In this document: positions 43,798 to 53,497 of the stretch, in pieces | Layout: each line of letters starts with the position of its first letter | How positions within the stretch are numbered: position 1 is the stretch's first letter | Source: Devosia epidermidihirudinis | Lineage (GTDB): Bacteria > Pseudomonadota > Alphaproteobacteria > Rhizobiales > Devosiaceae | NCBI RefSeq assembly: GCF_000971295.1 | Contig: NZ_LANJ01000011.1 | Span: 682,001-746,000 of the forward strand | Reading direction: 5' to 3' | DNA: 64,000 nucleotides | The notes under the pieces: generated by a model | Told to the model about the DNA's origin: nothing | What the model saw: the letters and a program-made list of their open reading frames with translations, nothing else | Database searches by the model: none | Position numbers and translations under genes: made by a program

Positions 43798-46676
43798 AGC
43801 TTCCGCGCCTTCACGTACCACCGACTAGCGGCAGCACTGACTTCGGCGCGCATCGATGCAAGATCAAGCTCCAATCGGCCAAAGTCCGGGTAGTGCGTCA
43901 GCCCGGCCAGCAATTCCTTGAACGCCGCCGTCCAGGCTTCATCCTTGAACGGGTTGACCAGCGCCGAACTCATCACCTGCAACACGGTCGAATAGACCTC
44001 GTGGATTTCAACCAGCCGCGCGCCTTCTGGCACCAGCCCGGTTTCGCCCAGTCGCGCGAGAACGTGCGCCGTTGACGCCTGTGGCAGGGCCACCGTGGCG
44101 CCGGCAACCAGTTGGGCAGATTGGGCGATGAACTCCAGATCCACCAGGCCACCCTCGGCCAGCTTGAGATCAAACTGATGGCGCGCTGGGCGTTCCTTGG
44201 CCATGAGAGCGCGCATGGAGACCACGTCCTCGATGGTTTTGACCGCATCACGAGGACGAGACATGACCTCCGCAATCGCGCGATCAACGTCGTCACCGAA
44301 GCTGCCATCCGCCGCGATGACGCGGCCACGGCTGAGAGCAAGGTGTTCCCAGGTCCAGGCATTGTCACGATGATAGGCACTGAAGCCCGTGATGCTGGTC
44401 GCCAGCGGCCCGGCATTGCCCGAGGGACGCAGGCGCATATCGGCTTCGTAGAGCACGCCCTCACCCGTCGGCGCGGTAATGGCGGCCACGAGGCGCTGCG
44501 TCAGGCGGGTGTAGTAGTGATTGGTGGTCAGGGGCTTATCGCCGTCGGACTCCGCGTCCGGCGCATCGTAGAGCAGGATGAAATCGAGGTCTGACGTCAC
44601 CGTCATCTCACGGCTCGCCATCTTGCCAAAGGCCAGCAGCGCCACGCGGCCACCTGCGATAACGCCATGACGGCGCTCAAACTCGACGCGGACGCTGCCG
44701 AACAAGCGATTGAGCAGCGTTTCGGCGAGGGCCGTAAACTGCTCCCCTGCTCCGTTGGCGCTCACCGTGCCGGATAACAATCCAGCCGCAATCAGGAACT
44801 TCTGCTCCTGCCCAATGATGCGGGCGCGATCGATGATCTCCTCGTAGGAACCAGCATCGGCAAGGAAGGCATCGACCTTGCCGACCAGCACCTCGCGATG
44901 GGTCACATCATTGGCAAAGGCCGGGTCGATCAGGCCATCCATAACGTGGGCGCGATGAATGACCGCTTCTGCCATGCGTGGGGCGGATGCGAGCAATTGC
45001 ACCAGCAGCGTCCGCAAGTTCGGATGATTGCGCAGCAGCGCAAACAGCTGCACGCCGGTCGGAAGGCGAGACAGGAAATCGTCAAACCGGGCCATCGCCT
45101 CATCGGCATTCCCGGCGCTCGACAGCGTCGCCAGGAGTGCCGGGAGCAGTTCGGTCAAATGCGCACGGGCTGCAGAGGCTCGCGTGGCGGCATAACTGCC
45201 ATAGTGCCACTTACGGACCGTCTCGATGACCTTGGAGGGATTGCCGAACCCCATGGTAGACAACGTCTCCATGGTTTCCGGGTCATCATCGCTACCGGTA
45301 AAGACCAGGTTGCCCTCGCCGCTGCCAAGCGTTTCGCCCTCTGTGAACAGCTCGGAGTAATACCCAACCACGCGTTCCAGCGCGGCGCGGTAGTCGGCCT
45401 CGAACAGTGCAAGGTCGGGCTGCCCCATGAGGCGACCGATCACGGCAACTTCGTCAGCCGTGGCGGGCATGACGTGCGTCTGCTCGTCGCGCAGCATCTG
45501 CAGGCGGTTTTCGACTGCACGGAGATACCAATAGGTTTCCGTCAGCTCGTTGGCGGCTTTTGGGGTGATCCAGTTCGAAGCGGCAAGCGCGGCCAGCGCG
45601 TGCGTGGTCGGCTTGACCCGGAGAGCCTTGTCGCGACCACCGGCAATCAATTGCTGGGTCTGGGTGAAAAACTCGATCTCGCGGATGCCGCCGCGTCCGA
45701 GTTTGACGTTGTGGCCCTCCACGCGAATATCGCCCACGTTCTTGGCGATATTGATCTGGCGTTTCATGGCCTGAATATCGGCGATGGTCGCAAAATCGAG
45801 GTGCTTGCGCCAGACATAGGGCGCCAGCTCCTTGAGGAAAGCCGCGCCAACGGCAGTGTCACCAGCGCAGGCGCGGGCCTTGATCCAGGCGGCGCGCTCC
45901 CAGTTCTGGCCACGCGATTCATAGTATGCCAGCGCCGCATCGAACGAGATGGCCACGGGGGTCGAACCGGGGTCGGGACGCAAACGCAGGTCCGTGCGGA
46001 ACACATAGCCATGCGCGCGACGATCTTCCATCAGGCCAACCAGCTTCTGGACGATACGCGAATAGGTCTTGGTGGCTTCCATCGGATCGGCCAGAACGCC
46101 CTTTTGGGGGTCAAAAAAGGCCACGATGTCGATGTCGGATGAATAGTTGAGCTCCTGGCCGCCATGCTTGCCGAGGGCAAACAGCGCAAGGCCGGAGTTC
46201 TGCGCCGTGGCCTGATCGGCGGGAATGGCGAGTTGGCCCTTGTCCGCGGCCTGTCGCATCAGCAAGTTCAGCGCCGCGTCTAGGGCAGCATCAGCGAGGT
46301 CAGAGAGCGCGGCGGTCGATTGCGCCGTTGTCCAGAGGCCGCCTGTTTCAGCAACGGCCGCTAGCAGCGCCGTGCGTCCTTTGCCAATGCGCAGGACCGG
46401 TGAAAGCACATCCTCGTCGCTGGCCGAGACGCCTGCCGCCGTCACCTCAGCCAGGACGCCTGCGAATGCATTATCCGGCCCATTCGTCAGCGCATCCGCG
46501 AACCACTCTGCGTTTTCCTGCGCGAGCGCCAACAGATATGGCGCACTCTCAAGGAGCGGTCCCAGCGCGCCAGCCGCATCGCGGATTGGAGCGCTCACCG
46601 ATCCTGAAAGCTCAGCGAGCCAGGCGTCGAAGCGGGGATGGGCGATGGCGGGAAGCGGGCGGAGTGAGCTGGACAT
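43794..46676 (-). CDS. glnE: Glutamine synthetase adenylyltransferase/deadenylyltransferase
   Basis: This bifunctional enzyme adds AMP to, and removes it from, glutamine synthetase to adjust nitrogen assimilation in response to PII. It has 960 residues from the ATG at 46676; a TTG at 46703 is in frame but less likely. Two nucleotidyltransferase domains are seen: the N-terminal deadenylylation domain with GKHGGQELNYSSDIDIVAFFD and the C-terminal adenylylation domain with GKMASREMTVTSDLDFILLYD. Both have the GS/DxD-type acidic pairs intact. It lies behind a degP/two-component cluster on the same strand. Confidence 0.95.
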   Translation of the reverse strand: MSSSLRPLPAIAHPRFDAWLAELSGSVSAPIRDAAGALGPLLESAPYLLALAQENAEWFADALTNGPDNAFAGVLAEVTAAGVSASDEDVLSPVLRIGKGRTALLAAVAETGGLWTTAQSTAALSDLADAALDAALNLLMRQAADKGQLAIPADQATAQNSGLALFALGKHGGQELNYSSDIDIVAFFDPQKGVLADPMEATKTYSRIVQKLVGLMEDRRAHGYVFRTDLRLRPDPGSTPVAISFDAALAYYESRGQNWERAAWIKARACAGDTAVGAAFLKELAPYVWRKHLDFATIADIQAMKRQINIAKNVGDIRVEGHNVKLGRGGIREIEFFTQTQQLIAGGRDKALRVKPTTHALAALAASNWITPKAANELTETYWYLRAVENRLQMLRDEQTHVMPATADEVAVIGRLMGQPDLALFEADYRAALERVVGYYSELFTEGETLGSGEGNLVFTGSDDDPETMETLSTMGFGNPSKVIETVRKWHYGSYAATRASAARAHLTELLPALLATLSSAGNADEAMARFDDFLSRLPTGVQLFALLRNHPNLRTLLVQLLASAPRMAEAVIHRAHVMDGLIDPAFANDVTHREVLVGKVDAFLADAGSYEEIIDRARIIGQEQKFLIAAGLLSGTVSANGAGEQFTALAETLLNRLFGSVRVEFERRHGVIAGGRVALLAFGKMASREMTVTSDLDFILLYDAPDAESDGDKPLTTNHYYTRLTQRLVAAITAPTGEGVLYEADMRLRPSGNAGPLATSITGFSAYHRDNAWTWEHLALSRGRVIAADGSFGDDVDRAIAEVMSRPRDAVKTIEDVVSMRALMAKERPARHQFDLKLAEGGLVDLEFIAQSAQLVAGATVALPQASTAHVLARLGETGLVPEGARLVEIHEVYSTVLQVMSSALVNPFKDEAWTAAFKELLAGLTHYPDFGRLELDLASMRAEVSAAASRWYVKARKL

Positions 46677-46722
46677 GAATGAGGGATAGCTTGGCCCAAG
46701 CAAACGGGCAAGTTGGGACGTA

Positions 46723-48150
46723 TCAGGCGTCAGGAAGATCGATCACGGCGCGGACGCCGGGGGCATTGTCTTCGATGCGGAAGGTGCCACCATGTAACCG
46801 CATCACCGCATCGACCAGAGACAGGCCGAGGCCCGAACCAGACTCCGAACGGCTCTTCTCAAGCCGCACAAAGCGCTCCAAAACGCGCTTGCGATCTGCT
46901 TCGGGAATGCCGGGGCCATTGTCGGCCACTTCAATTACGACCCTCCCATCCTGCCTGCGCAGGCTCACGGCAATCTTGCCTTGCCCTTCGCCATCGGCGG
47001 GCTTGGCGTATTTCACGGCATTTTCGAGCAGGTTCACCATGGCCTGACCGATCAGCTCGCGGTTGGCACGCAGATGCACACCCTCGGCGATGGCGGTCTC
47101 GACCAGTATGCCTTCGTCCTCGGCGACTGGTCCATAAAGCTCGGCGACGTCGGCGACGACTGCACTCACGTCGACATCGGTCAGCGCACCCGATGGCGCC
47201 CCCGCTTCGGCGCGAGCGATCATCAGGAGGGCATTGAATGTCTGAATCAGGCGATCGCTCTCGGCAATGGTGGTTTCGAGTGCGAGCTGGCGGGCTTCAT
47301 CGCTGGAGCCATCGCGCAGCGCTCCCTCCGCCTGATTGCGCAGGCGGGTCAATGGAGTCTTGAGATCATGCGCGACATTGTCGGTCACCTCTTTCAGCCC
47401 CTGCAGGAGCTGCTCGATGCGATCGAGCATCGCGTTGAGGTTGGTGGCGAGGCCGTCGAACTCATCATTGCGCTTGGTGATGGGCACGCGCTCGGAGAGA
47501 TTGCCCTGCATGATCTTGGTGGAGGTGTCGCGAATGGTGTCGATGCGCTTCAGCACGCGCCGCGCCGTCACACCGCCGGCAACAACTGAAAAGAGGATGA
47601 TGCCGACGACGCCGACAAGGAAACTCTGCACAATGATGGCCGAGTAACCCCGGCGTTCCACCACGTCGCGACCCACAACAAGGCGCATGCCATTGTCCAG
47701 CACCACGGAGCGGACCACTGCAACCCCCGTCCCCATCTTGTCCTTACGGCCCAATGGAAACTCTATCTGCGGCCCGCCATCCTCAGGCGTCGCCCGCTCG
47801 TAATCGAAAGAATACACACCGGGGTCGATCAACACGTCGGGAGGAATATCGCTGACATTGCCGAGAAGATACTGCCCGGAAACATCGCCGAGGTAATAGA
47901 CGCCCGGCCCTGGCTGGCGCGAGATGCGCTGCACGGCAAAGGCCAGTGCGCGAACACCCTGCGTATCCAGGATGGTCATGAATGCAGCGACGTCGCGATC
48001 AATATCCGTCGCCTGCTGACGCTGGATCTGAACGCTGGACTGCCAGGTGATAAAGCCCAACAACAGAATGGCGAACAGGCAAAAGATCAGGATGAACGTT
48101 CCCGTCAGCCTGACCGTTGAAGTGCGCCAGATTTGGGCAAAGCGATGCAC
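46723..48150 (-). CDS. Membrane sensor histidine kinase (partner of response regulator at 48154)
   Basis: This inner-membrane kinase has 475 residues. Membrane segments lie at about 15-36 and 170-193, enclosing a periplasmic sensor of about 130 residues. A HAMP domain follows (about 195-247), then HisKA with His261 in DNVAHDLKTPLTRLRNQ and a HATPase domain with NLLENAVKYAKP, DNGPGIP and GSGLGLSLV. It starts 3 bp after the stop of an OmpR-type regulator, so they form a two-component pair, with degP just upstream. In rhizobia a pair at this position sits between degP and glnE. The signal is probably envelope stress, by context. Confidence 0.9.
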   Translation of the reverse strand: MHRFAQIWRTSTVRLTGTFILIFCLFAILLLGFITWQSSVQIQRQQATDIDRDVAAFMTILDTQGVRALAFAVQRISRQPGPGVYYLGDVSGQYLLGNVSDIPPDVLIDPGVYSFDYERATPEDGGPQIEFPLGRKDKMGTGVAVVRSVVLDNGMRLVVGRDVVERRGYSAIIVQSFLVGVVGIILFSVVAGGVTARRVLKRIDTIRDTSTKIMQGNLSERVPITKRNDEFDGLATNLNAMLDRIEQLLQGLKEVTDNVAHDLKTPLTRLRNQAEGALRDGSSDEARQLALETTIAESDRLIQTFNALLMIARAEAGAPSGALTDVDVSAVVADVAELYGPVAEDEGILVETAIAEGVHLRANRELIGQAMVNLLENAVKYAKPADGEGQGKIAVSLRRQDGRVVIEVADNGPGIPEADRKRVLERFVRLEKSRSESGSGLGLSLVDAVMRLHGGTFRIEDNAPGVRAVIDLPDA

Positions 48151-48153
48151 AGT

Positions 48154-48825
48154 TTACTCGCGGATCATGTAGCCAGCGCCACGAACGGTATGCAGCAGCG
48201 GGCTGGCGTGCCCCTTGTCGATCTTGGACCGCAGCCGGGACATGTGCACGTCGATGACGTTGGTCTGGGGATCAAAGTGATAATCCCAGACATTCTCGAG
48301 CAGCATGGTGCGGGTGACCACCTTGCCGGCATTCTTCATTAGGTATTCGAGCAACCGAAACTCGCGCGGCTGCAACAGAATGGTCTCGCCGTCGCGCTCG
48401 ACTTTGCGCGAGAGGCGGTCCAGCGACAGGCCCGCGACCTCGTAGCTCGTGGCGGCCTCTGATGGGCTGGAGCGGCGGGCGAGAACTTCGACGCGAGCGA
48501 GCAGCTCGGTGAAGGCATAGGGCTTGGTGAGATAATCGTCGCCGCCAGCGCGCAAACCCGTCACGCGATCATCAACTTCGCCAAGGGCGGAAAGGATCAG
48601 CACGGGAGTCTTGTCGTCTTCGGCGCGAAGGGATTCAACGATGGAAAGGCCATCACGGCGGGGCAGCATGCGATCGACGATCAGCACGTCGTAGTCCATG
48701 CCTGACGCCATGGCATATCCCGTTTCGCCGTCTGCGGCGTGGTGGGTAATGTGCCCGGCTTCGTCGAGCGCCTGGATCAGATAGCTCGCGGCCTCTCGAT
48801 CATCTTCGATCAGCAATATCTTCAC
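48154..48825 (-). CDS. OmpR-family response regulator
   Basis: This is a 223-residue regulator with an N-terminal receiver (acidic pocket IEDD, phospho-acceptor Asp51 in LIVDRMLP, Lys in TKPYAF) and a C-terminal winged helix (LQPREFRLLEYLMKNAGKVV, then HMSRLRSKID). The whole family pattern is intact. Its kinase follows 3 bp later, and degP lies 64 bp upstream behind a strong hairpin, so the regulator may have its own promoter or be expressed by read-through from degP. Confidence 0.93.
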   Translation of the reverse strand: MKILLIEDDREAASYLIQALDEAGHITHHAADGETGYAMASGMDYDVLIVDRMLPRRDGLSIVESLRAEDDKTPVLILSALGEVDDRVTGLRAGGDDYLTKPYAFTELLARVEVLARRSSPSEAATSYEVAGLSLDRLSRKVERDGETILLQPREFRLLEYLMKNAGKVVTRTMLLENVWDYHFDPQTNVIDVHMSRLRSKIDKGHASPLLHTVRGAGYMIRE

Positions 48826-48850
48826 CGCGACGCTCCCGGCTTATTGAGGG

Positions 48851-48886
48851 AAATCCGGCCCCGAAGCGAACTCTGGGGCCGGGATT
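48851..48886 (-). terminator. Hairpin between degP and its response regulator
   Basis: CCGGCCCC pairs with GGGGCCGG (48855-48862 with 48875-48882) around a 12-nt loop; A-T pairs can extend the stem. On the minus strand ATTTCCCTC follows. It lies 7 bp past the degP stop. It could attenuate read-through into the two-component genes rather than stop it fully. Confidence 0.6.
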
Positions 48887-48889
48887 GCA

Positions 48890-50443
48890 TCAGTTGCTCA
48901 GGGGCAAGCCGATGAAGCGGGCTTCACCATCGCGGCTGGCCTTGATCAGGGCGGTGTTGAGGCCCTTGGCCTTCACTGCCGAGATAGCAGCTTCGAACTG
49001 GTCGAGGCTGGACACCTGCGTGTTGTTGACTTCCAGAATGGCGTCGCCAACAGCGAGACCCTTCTGTGCAGCCTGCGAATCCGGGTCAACGTTTTGGATC
49101 AGCAGTCCGCCCGAGCCGTCCGAGTTTGGCACGAGGGTCAGGCCAACGCTGGATTCAGTTGGAACCGGGGCTGGTGGAACAGGAGCCTTCTGGTCAGGAG
49201 CAGCGGCTTCTTCGGCACTCAGAACCTGGAGCTTCACCGGCAGCTTGATCTCGGCACCATCGCGCCAGATCGTCAGCTCGACAGTGGAGTCAGGGGCCTT
49301 GCCGGCAATGGTCCGGCTCAAATCAAGCGCGTCGGCGATGGCAGTGCCATCAACGGCGGTGATGATATCACCAGACTTCACACCGGCTGGGCCCGCAGGA
49401 CCATCTGGCGTGGGCTCGCGAACGATGGCGCCCTTGGCGGCCTTGAGGCCAACGCCGTCAGCGATGTCGCGCGTCACGTCCTGGATCGAAACACCCAGGA
49501 AACCACGGGTCACCGAACCCTTTTCGATCAACTGGCTGACAATGGTCTTCACCGTCGACGCTGGGATGGCGAAGGCGATGCCGACGTTACCGCCATTTGG
49601 CGAGTAGATGGCGGTGTTCACGCCGACGACTTCGCCCTTGATGTTGAAGGCTGGGCCGCCGGAGTTACCGGTATTCACGGCAGCGTCGATCTGCAGGAAG
49701 TCACCATAGCTCGAACCGCCGATATTACGGCCCGTGCCGGAGATAACGCCGGCCGTCACAGTGCCGCCAAGACCGAATGGATTGCCGATGGCCACGACCC
49801 AATCGCCAACACGGCTAGGGGTGTCTTCAAAGCTGACGAAAGGCAGATCCTTCGCGTCGATTTTGAGCACGGCAAGGTCAGTGCGCTGATCGGTGCCGAC
49901 GATGGTTGCGACATCTTCGGTGCCATCGTCGAACACGACGGTCACCTTGGTGGCGTCCTGCACAACGTGGTTGTTGGTGACGATGTAGCCGTCAGCCGAA
50001 ATCAGGAAACCCGAACCCGCAGCCATGTACTGACGTGGCTTGGGTGCGTCCTGACCACCGCCCTGAGGGCCCTGGCCGAACTGATTGAAGAAATCGCTGA
50101 ACGGGTGATCCGGTGGCAGATCTGGGAAGTTGAAGTTGAACTGGCCACCATTGCCGCCACGACCGCTACCGCCGGGACGACGGGGGGTGGTTTGCGCCGC
50201 GCTTTCCGTGGCTTCGACGAGGATGGACACCACAGCAGGCTTTACCGCCTGAACGAGATCGCCAAACCCGGCCTGAGGCTGGGCTGCCTGCGGCACGACG
50301 ATCTGCGCGGCATGCTGCACCTGTGCGTTGGCAGCCTGCCCAGTGAAGACGAACGCGGTGCTCACACCGCCGATGCCGACCAGCAGTGCCAGAGCGGATG
50401 CCCCAAGCAGGCGGCGGGTACGCGTAAGAATAGTCGGGCGCAT
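48890..50443 (-). CDS. degP: Periplasmic Do-family serine protease
   Basis: This HtrA-type protease and chaperone of the periplasm has 517 residues from the ATG at 50443, which is preceded by AAGGAG. A signal sequence (about 11-40) is followed by the protease domain with His159 (NNHVV), Asp189 (DLAVL) and Ser261 (GNSGGP). Two PDZ domains follow (about 310-400 and 425-515). A Gly/Pro-rich loop at about 85-135 is an insertion in the LA loop. The gene heads a run to a response regulator and kinase, which fits envelope quality control. Confidence 0.94.
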   Translation of the reverse strand: MRPTILTRTRRLLGASALALLVGIGGVSTAFVFTGQAANAQVQHAAQIVVPQAAQPQAGFGDLVQAVKPAVVSILVEATESAAQTTPRRPGGSGRGGNGGQFNFNFPDLPPDHPFSDFFNQFGQGPQGGGQDAPKPRQYMAAGSGFLISADGYIVTNNHVVQDATKVTVVFDDGTEDVATIVGTDQRTDLAVLKIDAKDLPFVSFEDTPSRVGDWVVAIGNPFGLGGTVTAGVISGTGRNIGGSSYGDFLQIDAAVNTGNSGGPAFNIKGEVVGVNTAIYSPNGGNVGIAFAIPASTVKTIVSQLIEKGSVTRGFLGVSIQDVTRDIADGVGLKAAKGAIVREPTPDGPAGPAGVKSGDIITAVDGTAIADALDLSRTIAGKAPDSTVELTIWRDGAEIKLPVKLQVLSAEEAAAPDQKAPVPPAPVPTESSVGLTLVPNSDGSGGLLIQNVDPDSQAAQKGLAVGDAILEVNNTQVSSLDQFEAAISAVKAKGLNTALIKASRDGEARFIGLPLSN

Positions 50444-50592
50444 GGAAACTGATCTCCTTCGGCAAGCCCTCAACAGCTTGTGCTATGGTTATGGAACGCA
50501 CCATCTTTCTAAGACGTTGCGCCAACATTAAACCTTGGCAATGTTGCTGGCGAGAATGGGGCAGAACAGCAACACCATTCCGCCGCTTTCCA

Positions 50593-51057
50593 TCAGAGTT
50601 TGGGCTCGTCCCGCAGGCTATCGAGCGCCGATTGTTCTTCGGCGCTGAGGCCGGGTTCCATCACAACACGACGGCGACGGTTGGTGACCCACAAGGTTAG
50701 CAGACCACCGATAAGTAGAACAGGCGCCGCAATCCACAGCAGCAGCGTGTGGTTGTTCACGCGAGGATTGAGCAGCACGTATTCGCCATAACGATCAACG
50801 AGGAACTGGCGCACTGCGTCGTCGCTGTCACCAGCCACCAGACGCTCGCGCACCAGCACGCGCAAATCCTTGGCCAGATCGGCGTCGCTGTCATCGATAG
50901 ACTGGTTCTGGCAGACGAGGCAGCGCAGTCCGGTCGAAATATCCCGAGCGCGCTGCTCGAGGACTGGATCGGAAAGGATCTCGTCCGGACTGACCGCCAA
51001 CGATGGCACGGCGACCAGAATTGTCAGCGCGATGAGGATGCCCCGGAGCCAGTTCAT
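50593..51057 (-). CDS. ccmH: Cytochrome c maturation protein CcmH
   Basis: This membrane-anchored thiol protein of 154 residues helps reduce apocytochrome c and present it for heme ligation. It has a signal sequence, then the redox motif [14 protein letters not shown] (Cys46, Cys49), a helical domain, and one C-terminal membrane segment (about 104-124). It is the last gene of ccmIEFH, with an ATG overlapping the ccmF stop. It is called CycL in rhizobia. Confidence 0.95.
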   Translation of the reverse strand: MNWLRGILIALTILVAVPSLAVSPDEILSDPVLEQRARDISTGLRCLVCQNQSIDDSDADLAKDLRVLVRERLVAGDSDDAVRQFLVDRYGEYVLLNPRVNNHTLLLWIAAPVLLIGGLLTLWVTNRRRRVVMEPGLSAEEQSALDSLRDEPKL

Positions 51058-53027
51058 TCGGCTGGCTCCGCGACGGGGCGAGCAGCACGGCGTGGCGCGC
51101 CGATACGCTGTTTGCGATCCGTGAGCGAGAGTACACCTGCCAGCGCCATCAGAATGGTGCCGAGCCAGATCAGCGTGATGTAAGGCTTGTGCCAGATACG
51201 CACCACATGGGTGTTTTCCAGCGGTTCGCCGAGCTGTAGATAGACCTGCGAGAAGCCGTAGGTTTCAATAGCGGCTTCAGTTGTTGGGATGCCGCTGGCC
51301 ACATAGGTGCGGCGATCGGCGATGGTCTTGCGCGTGCTGCCACCCGGCGCAACGATGGTGAAGCGCCCTTCGTCGGCGATATAGTTTGGACCTGGCACCT
51401 GATCGAAGCTGTCGAACTTGACGGTGTAGCCCGACAGTTCCGCCGACTCGCCGGGGTTCAGCGTCGTGACCAGCTCGGTTTCCCAGGCGGTCGTCGCCAC
51501 GATGCCGAGCACCGTCACGCCGATACCGAAGTGGGCGATGGCCGTGGACCACGCGGTACGCGGCAGACCGATCAGACGGCGCATGCTTTCGCCCAGCGGA
51601 ATACGGCCGAGACGGCTGCGCTCAACCAACTCGGCAATAGCACCAAAGGCAACCCAGAAGCCGAGCAGCAGACCGATTGGCGCCAGCGAGATCGAGACGC
51701 CACCAAGCGCCGAAATCAGGATGGCGAGGAACACGGCCAAAGCCGCCGCACCAATCAGACGCTGCGCAGCGCTGACGATATCGGCACGCTTCCACGCCAG
51801 CATCGGCCCAAACGGCAGCACCAGCAGCAGCGGCGCCATCAGCGCGCCAAAGGTAAGATTGAAGAACGGCGCGCCCACGGAAATCGTGGTGCCAACTAGC
51901 GCATCAAGCACCAGCGGATAGAGCGTACCAACCAGCACCGCACCAACAGCGGTGGCGAGGAACAGATTATTGAGGATCAACGCACCTTCGCGGCTGACCG
52001 GCGCGAACAGGCCGCCCTGCCGCAAGGATGCGGCGCGCAGGGCGAACAGGAAGAAGGCCCCACCGATCACCAGCGCCAGCAGCGACAGGATCACCATGCC
52101 ACGCGTTGGATCGCTGGCGAAGGTATGCACCGACGTCAGAATGCCCGAGCGGACGAGGAACGTGCCCAGCAGCGACAGGCTGAAGGTGATGATGGACAGG
52201 AAAACGGTCCAGATCTTGAGCGCATTGCGCTTTTCCATCACCAGCGCCGAATGGAGCAGCGCAGTGCCGGCCAGCCAGGGCATGAAGCTGGCGTTCTCTA
52301 CCGGGTCCCAGAACCACCAGCCGCCCCAGCCAAGCTCGTAATAGGCCCAGTAGGAGCCCATGGCGATGCCGAGGGTCAGGAAGGTCCAGCTCAGCATGGT
52401 CCATGGACGGACCCAGCGCGCCCATGCCTGATCGATGCGGCCGGAAATCAGCGCAGCGATCGCAAAGGAGAAGCAAATCGAGAAGCCAACATAGCCCGCG
52501 TATAGCAGCGGCGGGTGAATGGCCAGGCCAATGTCCTGCAGGATCGGATTGAGGTCCTTGCCCTCAAGCGGCGCGGGAAACACGCGCGCAAACGGGTTGG
52601 ACGTGAACAGGGTAAACCCCGCGAACGCCGCCGTCAGCAGGCTCTGCGTCGCCAGCACCAGTGTCAGCAGATCGCTGGGCAGGCGACGACCGAAGGCCGC
52701 AACCATGGCACCGAACGCCACGAGAATGGTGATCCAGAGGACCATTGAGCCCTCGTGATTGCCCCAAACACCGGATATTTTGAAGATCAGTGGCTTGAGC
52801 GAATGGGAATTGTTCACCGCGAGCAGCAGCGAGAAATCCGAGGTCACAAAGGCCTGGATCAGTGCAGCGAACGCCACCGCGACCAGAATGAACTGCAGAA
52901 TAGCGCCCTGGCTCAGCACCAGCGCAATGCGATTACCGCTGCGCCAGAAGGCATAGCCGCCAATCGTTGAGATGGTGGCAATGGCAAATGCTAGAATAAG
53001 GGCGAAGTGGCCGAGCTCGATGCTCAC
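51054..53027 (-). CDS. ccmF: Heme lyase CcmF
   Basis: This polytopic inner-membrane protein joins heme to apocytochrome c with CcmH. It has 657 residues and many membrane helices. The tryptophan-rich heme-handling motif [18 protein letters not shown] is present, with conserved His residues in nearby loops (for example [11 protein letters not shown] and [13 protein letters not shown]). I chose the GTG at 53027 because GGAGG lies 7 nt upstream and the GTGA overlaps the ccmE stop; an in-frame ATG further upstream lies inside ccmE and would include that site. It is called CycK in rhizobia. Confidence 0.95.
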   Translation of the reverse strand: MSIELGHFALILAFAIATISTIGGYAFWRSGNRIALVLSQGAILQFILVAVAFAALIQAFVTSDFSLLLAVNNSHSLKPLIFKISGVWGNHEGSMVLWITILVAFGAMVAAFGRRLPSDLLTLVLATQSLLTAAFAGFTLFTSNPFARVFPAPLEGKDLNPILQDIGLAIHPPLLYAGYVGFSICFSFAIAALISGRIDQAWARWVRPWTMLSWTFLTLGIAMGSYWAYYELGWGGWWFWDPVENASFMPWLAGTALLHSALVMEKRNALKIWTVFLSIITFSLSLLGTFLVRSGILTSVHTFASDPTRGMVILSLLALVIGGAFFLFALRAASLRQGGLFAPVSREGALILNNLFLATAVGAVLVGTLYPLVLDALVGTTISVGAPFFNLTFGALMAPLLLVLPFGPMLAWKRADIVSAAQRLIGAAALAVFLAILISALGGVSISLAPIGLLLGFWVAFGAIAELVERSRLGRIPLGESMRRLIGLPRTAWSTAIAHFGIGVTVLGIVATTAWETELVTTLNPGESAELSGYTVKFDSFDQVPGPNYIADEGRFTIVAPGGSTRKTIADRRTYVASGIPTTEAAIETYGFSQVYLQLGEPLENTHVVRIWHKPYITLIWLGTILMALAGVLSLTDRKQRIGAPRRAARPVAEPAE

Positions 53028-53497
53028 TGTGCATCCTCCGGACGCCATTCGCCGCTCGCCTTGAGTGCGTTGACGACTTCCTTGGGCATGTAATTCTCGT
53101 CATGCTTGGCGAGCACGTTGCTGGCGGTGAACAGGCCATCAACGCCCATGCTGCCTTCGGCAACAACGCCCTGCCCTTCACTGAACAGATCCGGCAGAAT
53201 GCCGATGAACCGGGCGGGCACGTCGCGCGCGCCATCGGTCACTACGAAATCGTTCGTTTCGCCGGTGCGCACCCAGCTATCCTCTTTGACGATACCACCG
53301 AGGCGAATGGCCTGCCCAACGGGCACCTGGCGCGAGACGATCTCGGATGGCGAATAGAAAAACACGATCTGATCGCGCAGCGCGACCAGCACCAGCGTTG
53401 TCGCCAACGCAAGCACCACGCCAAGACCAGCAATGATCGCGAGGCGCTTCTGCTTGCGCGACCAACCTTTTTTGCGAACAGCGGCGGGCATCGTCAT
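53024..53497 (-). CDS. ccmE: Heme chaperone CcmE
   Basis: This periplasmic heme chaperone of 157 residues is anchored by one N-terminal membrane helix (about 18-40). It binds heme covalently through His132 in AKHDENYMP, the expected HxxxY motif. It carries heme from CcmC and CcmD to CcmF. Its ATG overlaps the ccmI stop and its stop overlaps the ccmF start, so translation of the operon is tightly coupled. It is called CycJ in rhizobia. No ccmABCD genes are in the window; they are usually elsewhere in alphaproteobacteria. Confidence 0.95.
   Translation of the reverse strand: MTMPAAVRKKGWSRKQKRLAIIAGLGVVLALATTLVLVALRDQIVFFYSPSEIVSRQVPVGQAIRLGGIVKEDSWVRTGETNDFVVTDGARDVPARFIGILPDLFSEGQGVVAEGSMGVDGLFTASNVLAKHDENYMPKEVVNALKASGEWRPEDAQ

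Noticed and set aside
50493..50518. GGAAC-N17-CGTT, an exact match to the EcfG general stress promoter
   Set aside because: It points away from degP and runs antisense into ccmH, with no plus-strand gene behind it. About one such match is expected by chance in a window this size.
50521..50539. GCCAA-N9-TTGGC inverted repeat upstream of degP
   Set aside because: Short arms; no link to a known envelope-stress operator. Not enough to call a site.
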